From positions 1 through 8,906 of the forward strand of contig JBGOEJ010000044.1 of NCBI GenBank assembly GCA_041446545.1: DNA of 8,906 bases, in the 5' to 3' direction. This document shows, piece by piece, positions 6,741 to 8,906 of this stretch. Positions within the stretch are counted from its first letter, which is position 1; each line of letters opens with the position of its first letter. Position numbers and translations under genes: made by a program. The notes beneath the pieces were generated by a model that saw nothing but the letters and a program-made list of their open reading frames with translations, made no database searches and was not told the DNA's origin. Source of the stretch: Fervidibacter canadensis. GTDB taxonomy: Bacteria; Armatimonadota; Fervidibacteria; Fervidibacterales; Fervidibacteraceae.

Positions 6741-7669
6741 TGTGGCTTGACCAATTGTAAAGCGGCAACAGTAGCGCTAACAGTGCCCAAGGCGACGGCT
6801 AAGGCGAGTGCTTGTTGAACAAAATCGGCATCCATTACCATCGCTTCAAGGGCGCCTCGCAAGTAGCCTGCCTCCAGTGTTTGTAACCCTAACCATCGCA
6901 AGCCCCCCAAAATCGCCAGCGCCATCAGACCCCCGAAAACGCCATAAAGAAACCCTTCAGCGATGAAGGGACCACGCACCGTCCAAACCGTCGCTCCGAC
7001 CAGTTGCATGATGCGGATTTCGTTGCGCCGCCCATAAAGGCTGAGGCGAATGGCATTGTGAATAAGGGCGAAAGCCGCGATGGCTAAAAGGAGCGAAAAG
7101 ACATTCGCTCCCCGACGAACTTGTCCAAGCAATTGGACAAACCGCTCCACTGCAGCGGCGGGATAAGCGACTTCATCCACTTCGGGCATCTTTTTCAAGA
7201 TGGCGGCGCATCGGGCAACGGCTTGAGGTGACTGAAAGGTGACTTCTAAAGCGTGGGGAAGCGGATTGTGCCCGATGAGGTCTTTCAAGGGAACGGTGTC
7301 ACCAAAGAGTTGCTGGATGCGGCGCAACCCTTCCTCCCGATGGACGAAGCGGACGGCAATCACTTGCGGGAGTCGGCGGAGTCTTTTTTGAAGGCGATAG
7401 GCAACCTGCTCGTCGGCTTGGGGTTTGAGGAAGACACACAGCCGTTCCAGTTTCGCTCCTTCCCAAAGGAGCCACCACTGCGCCCCCTTGACCAACAGGG
7501 CAAAGGCTCCCCATAAACCGACGACCAAAGCCACCGTGAAGACCGTCGCAAAGGTAGCGACTCCATGACGGCGCAAGTTGATCCATGCCTCCGTCAAAAA
7601 GAAGGCGAGCAAACTAAGCCAACTCAAGGCGAAACACCCCACGCAATTCGTCCCGCACAATGCGACCAT
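6737..7669 (-). CDS. ftsX: Cell-division ABC transporter membrane subunit FtsX
   Basis: Permease-like partner of FtsE. FtsEX does not carry substrate; it passes ATP-driven shape changes across the membrane to a wall hydrolase. From the ATG at 7669 the protein has 310 residues, with AFFLTEAWINLRRHG (22-36) before the first membrane helix (38-60), an extracytoplasmic loop (about 61-185), and helices near 189-207, 235-259 and 284-306. The cytoplasmic motif RRNEIRIMQLVGAT (214-227) is diagnostic for FtsX/MacB-type permeases. The start is uncertain: ATG at 7669 has GGAG seven bases upstream and overlaps ftsE by 56 bases, but GTG 7642, TTG 7627 or TTG 7612 would be nearer the usual FtsX N-terminus, and the frame stays open to 7702. 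It is followed by the M23 gene with a 4-base overlap. Confidence 0.93.
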   Translation of the reverse strand: MVALCGTNCVGCFALSWLSLLAFFLTEAWINLRRHGVATFATVFTVALVVGLWGAFALLVKGAQWWLLWEGAKLERLCVFLKPQADEQVAYRLQKRLRRLPQVIAVRFVHREEGLRRIQQLFGDTVPLKDLIGHNPLPHALEVTFQSPQAVARCAAILKKMPEVDEVAYPAAAVERFVQLLGQVRRGANVFSLLLAIAAFALIHNAIRLSLYGRRNEIRIMQLVGATVWTVRGPFIAEGFLYGVFGGLMALAILGGLRWLGLQTLEAGYLRGALEAMVMDADFVQQALALAVALGTVSATVAALQLVKPQ

Positions 7670-8303
7670 CTCGTAACTCCACGACCCGCTGGCGATAAGC
7701 ATTAACGAGCGTCCAATCGTGCGTCGCCATGATCACCGTCGTCCCTTGTCGGTTGATGCGCAACAAAAGTTCCACGATTTCCTGCGATGAGGCAGGGTCA
7801 AGATTGCCCGTTGGTTCGTCGGCTAAGAGCAAAAGAGGATGGATAACCAACGCCCGCGCCAGCGCCACTTTTTGCTTTTCCCCGCCTGACAACTCTTGGG
7901 GGAAGGCTTTGGCTTTAGACAACATGCCAACCATCTCTAAGGCTTTGGGAACTTCACGCCTTACCGTCGCCGACGAAGCCCCCGTCACCTGCAAAGTGAA
8001 GGCGACATTTTCCCAAACCGTTCGGTCGGGCAGGAGCAAAAGGTCTTGAAAGACGGCGCCAATGAGGCGGCGTAATTGAGGGACTTGAGACGCTTTGAGG
8101 CGAGTCACCTCCTGTCCTGCGACCCAAACTTGCCCCTCCGTCGGCACAATTTCGCGAGTGAGCAATTTCAGCAAAGTGCTTTTGCCCGTCCCCGTCGGAC
8201 CGACGAGGAAAACAAATTCGCCCTTCTCCACTGTCAGGTTCACCCGCTGCAAGGCTGGTGCTCCGTTCCCATAGTCCACCGTCACATCTCGCAACACGAC
8301 CAT
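7614..8303 (-). CDS. ftsE: Cell-division ATP-binding protein FtsE
   Basis: The cytoplasmic ATPase of the FtsEX complex, 229 residues, the normal length. All ABC ATPase motifs are present in order: Walker A GPTGTGKST (35-43), Q-loop Gln86 in VFQDLLLLPDRTVWENVAF (a stretch typical of FtsE), signature LSGGEKQKVALARAL (138-152), Walker B LLLADEPTGNLD (158-169) with Glu163 as catalytic base, and the switch His195 in MATHD. Identity as FtsE rather than a LolD-like ATPase rests on the Q-loop region and on ftsX directly downstream. The ATG at 8303 has AAGGTGAG about five bases upstream, and the preceding small gene stops one base before it (TGA-A-ATG), so translation is probably coupled. Confidence 0.97.
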   Translation of the reverse strand: MVVLRDVTVDYGNGAPALQRVNLTVEKGEFVFLVGPTGTGKSTLLKLLTREIVPTEGQVWVAGQEVTRLKASQVPQLRRLIGAVFQDLLLLPDRTVWENVAFTLQVTGASSATVRREVPKALEMVGMLSKAKAFPQELSGGEKQKVALARALVIHPLLLLADEPTGNLDPASSQEIVELLLRINRQGTTVIMATHDWTLVNAYRQRVVELRDGRIVRDELRGVFRLELA

Positions 8304-8304
8304 T

Positions 8305-8523
8305 TCAACTCACCTTGCTGGTGGGTTCAAGTTTAAGAGCCCCCATCCAAAGCCCGCTAAGATTTTGACGCACTCGTTTGGATTGATAGAAAAGCCCCGC
8401 CAAACAAACCCCTCCACCTACGCGGCTAAAAGCCGCCACAATCCCTGCCCCAAGCAGCATCACGAAGGCGAAAGAGGCACTGGGTCGGTGTTGATACCAC
8501 AACCGAAATTTTTCCAAACGCAC
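8305..8523 (-). CDS. Small membrane protein preceding ftsE, 72 residues, unknown
   Basis: I do not recognise this protein. From the GTG at 8523 it reads VRLEKFRLWYQHRPSASFAF, then a hydrophobic region VMLLGAGIVAAF and GGGVCLAGLFYQ (roughly 17-46, one long or two short membrane passes), then a basic tail beginning SKRVRQNLSGLW and ending PTSKVS. An AGAGGGGAA ribosome-site-like sequence lies just before the GTG. The stop codon is one base from the ftsE ATG, which argues strongly that it is translated and part of the operon. The frame continues upstream to 8586, but that part lies inside the repeat. It could be a small accessory subunit of FtsEX or a membrane-insertion leader; both are guesses. 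Confidence 0.55.
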   Translation of the reverse strand: MRLEKFRLWYQHRPSASFAFVMLLGAGIVAAFSRVGGGVCLAGLFYQSKRVRQNLSGLWMGALKLEPTSKVS

Positions 8524-8568
8524 TTCCCCTCTGAGTGTGTTCGGAAGGTCATGGGATAGGTTTTGTGT

Positions 8569-8656
8569 GTTGCGGCTGAAAGGCATTTTTGGTCGTGGCT
8601 AATCGCCACTTCGTCGCGGCTGATAGCCATCTTGGTCGTGATTGATAGCCACTCCA
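8569..8656 (+). repeat. Tandem array of four 21-22 bp units
   Basis: The units start at 8569, 8592, 8613 and 8635. They follow the pattern GTCGYGGCTGATAGCCAY with a T/C-rich 3' end; the first (GTTGCGGCTGAAAGGCA) and last (GTCGTGATTGATAGCCA) are the most diverged. The second unit holds a perfect 5-bp hairpin, GTGGC-TAATC-GCCAC. There are no unique spacers between units. Confidence 0.7.
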
Positions 8657-8716
8657 ACAAGGAGAGCAACCCGACGCTTCCTTCGCCCTTCTGTTGGAGC
8701 GGCTATTAGCCGCGAC
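8635..8716. repeat. Inverted pair of repeat units around a 34-base loop
   Basis: Positions 8635-8658 and 8693-8716 are inverted copies of each other (19 of 24 positions match). The right arm itself contains GCGGCT-ATT-AGCCGC (8699-8713), a perfect 6-bp stem with a 3-base loop. A transcript through this region could fold into a long stem or into several alternative small hairpins. Confidence 0.6.
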
Positions 8717-8810
8717 AATGCCGTGAAAATGGCGATGCGACGATGGCAATGTTTGCTGCAACGAACGGCAGTTATTCAAGGCGTGATTTTCCAAACATCC
8801 TCGCCCCCTC

Positions 8811-8839
8811 TTGACATCCCAACTTCGCTTTGGCATCAT
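8811..8839 (+). promoter_or_regulatory. Sigma-70-type promoter for the plus-strand gene at the right edge
   Basis: A perfect TTGACA (8811-8816) is followed after 17 bases by CATCAT (8834-8839; four of six consensus bases). Transcription would start near 8846, giving a leader of about 32 bases before the ATG at 8878. The -35 box is the outward end of the adjacent repeat, just as at 200-205. Confidence 0.6.
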
Positions 8840-8877
8840 TGCAGCGCCAACGAGCCCAGCGCTGGGAGGCGACCGAG

Positions 8878-8906
8878 ATGACGAAGATAACGGCAATTGA
8901 GAGGGC
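8878..8906 (+). CDS. Start of a divergent plus-strand gene (cut by window edge)
   Basis: Only nine codons are visible, reading MTKITAIER. The start is supported by GGGAGG (8864-8869) with an ideal eight-base spacing to the ATG, and by the promoter at 8811-8839. An opening of the type MKITAIE is common in enolase-superfamily enzymes (mandelate racemase and muconate lactonizing family), but nine residues are far too few to assign a function. Confidence 0.5.

Larger units (their letters stand above)
8531..8810. repeat. Mosaic intergenic repeat with inverted ends (long copy)
   Basis: This fills most of the 354 bases between the small ftsE-upstream gene and the plus-strand start at 8878. Its left end (about 8531-8555, GAGTGTGTTCGGAAGGTCA) and its right end (about 8780-8804, read on the opposite strand as GAGGATGTTTGGAAAATCA) form an imperfect inverted repeat with about 15 of 19 matching positions. 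Inside lie four tandem 21-22 bp units (8569-8656), an inverted unit (8693-8716) and spacer sequence. The left 146 bases match the shorter copy at 220-297. No convincing protein is encoded; short open frames here exist only because of the repeat. It resembles a non-autonomous, MITE-like or REP-like element, but no target-site duplication was identified. Confidence 0.65.

Noticed and set aside
7670..7702. Longer FtsX starting at 7702
   Set aside because: It would add 11 atypical residues and deepen the overlap with ftsE; the ATG at 7669 has a better-spaced GGAG, and FtsX relatives start even later.
8569..8656. CRISPR array
   Set aside because: The repeated units are 21-22 bp, directly adjacent and degenerate, with no unique spacers of constant length and no cas genes nearby.
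8460..8669. Small minus-strand proteins sharing a SAATHxTxPMTFRT motif with a frame at 180-437
   Set aside because: The similarity between the two translations comes from the shared DNA repeat. The frames have no good start sites, overlap real genes, and are explained by the repeat.

Overview
The window is a compact, almost entirely minus-strand stretch of a bacterial chromosome, fairly GC-rich by eye. It carries a cell-envelope and cell-division operon followed by a heat-shock chaperonin gene. Reading along the minus strand (right to left), the order is: a small membrane protein, ftsE, ftsX, an EnvC-like coiled-coil M23 peptidase, a CtpA-type S41 protease, a membrane-anchored LysM-G5 protein, then (after a CIRCE operator) groEL with a strong terminator, an unrecognised 256-residue protein, and the start of a CBS-domain protein that runs off the left edge. 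At the far right edge a divergent plus-strand gene appears to begin.

Organism: an HrcA/CIRCE-controlled groEL with no adjacent groES, the ftsE-ftsX-M23-ctpA order, and degenerate intergenic units of the form GTCGCGGCTGATAGCCAC suggest a deep-branching, perhaps thermophilic lineage. From memory of similar genomes I lean to Armatimonadota (Fervidibacter-like). This is inference and has not been checked by any search.

How the genes fit together: FtsE (ATPase) and FtsX (four-helix membrane partner) probably form a transmembrane actuator for the M23 peptidase encoded next to it, whose metal-binding and catalytic residues are intact. CtpA and the LysM-G5 protein, encoded directly downstream in the same direction with gaps of about 50 bases, would act in the same periplasmic or wall compartment. 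The small membrane protein ends one base before the ftsE start codon and is likely co-translated with it.

The least expected part is non-coding. Two intergenic regions, 200-297 and about 8531-8816, share a repeat. It has a conserved end reading outward into a perfect TTGACA box at both loci, a tandem array of 21-22 bp units (four at the right copy, one at the left), and in the right copy a second, inverted end. It looks like a MITE-like or mosaic repeat that supplies -35 elements to flanking genes.
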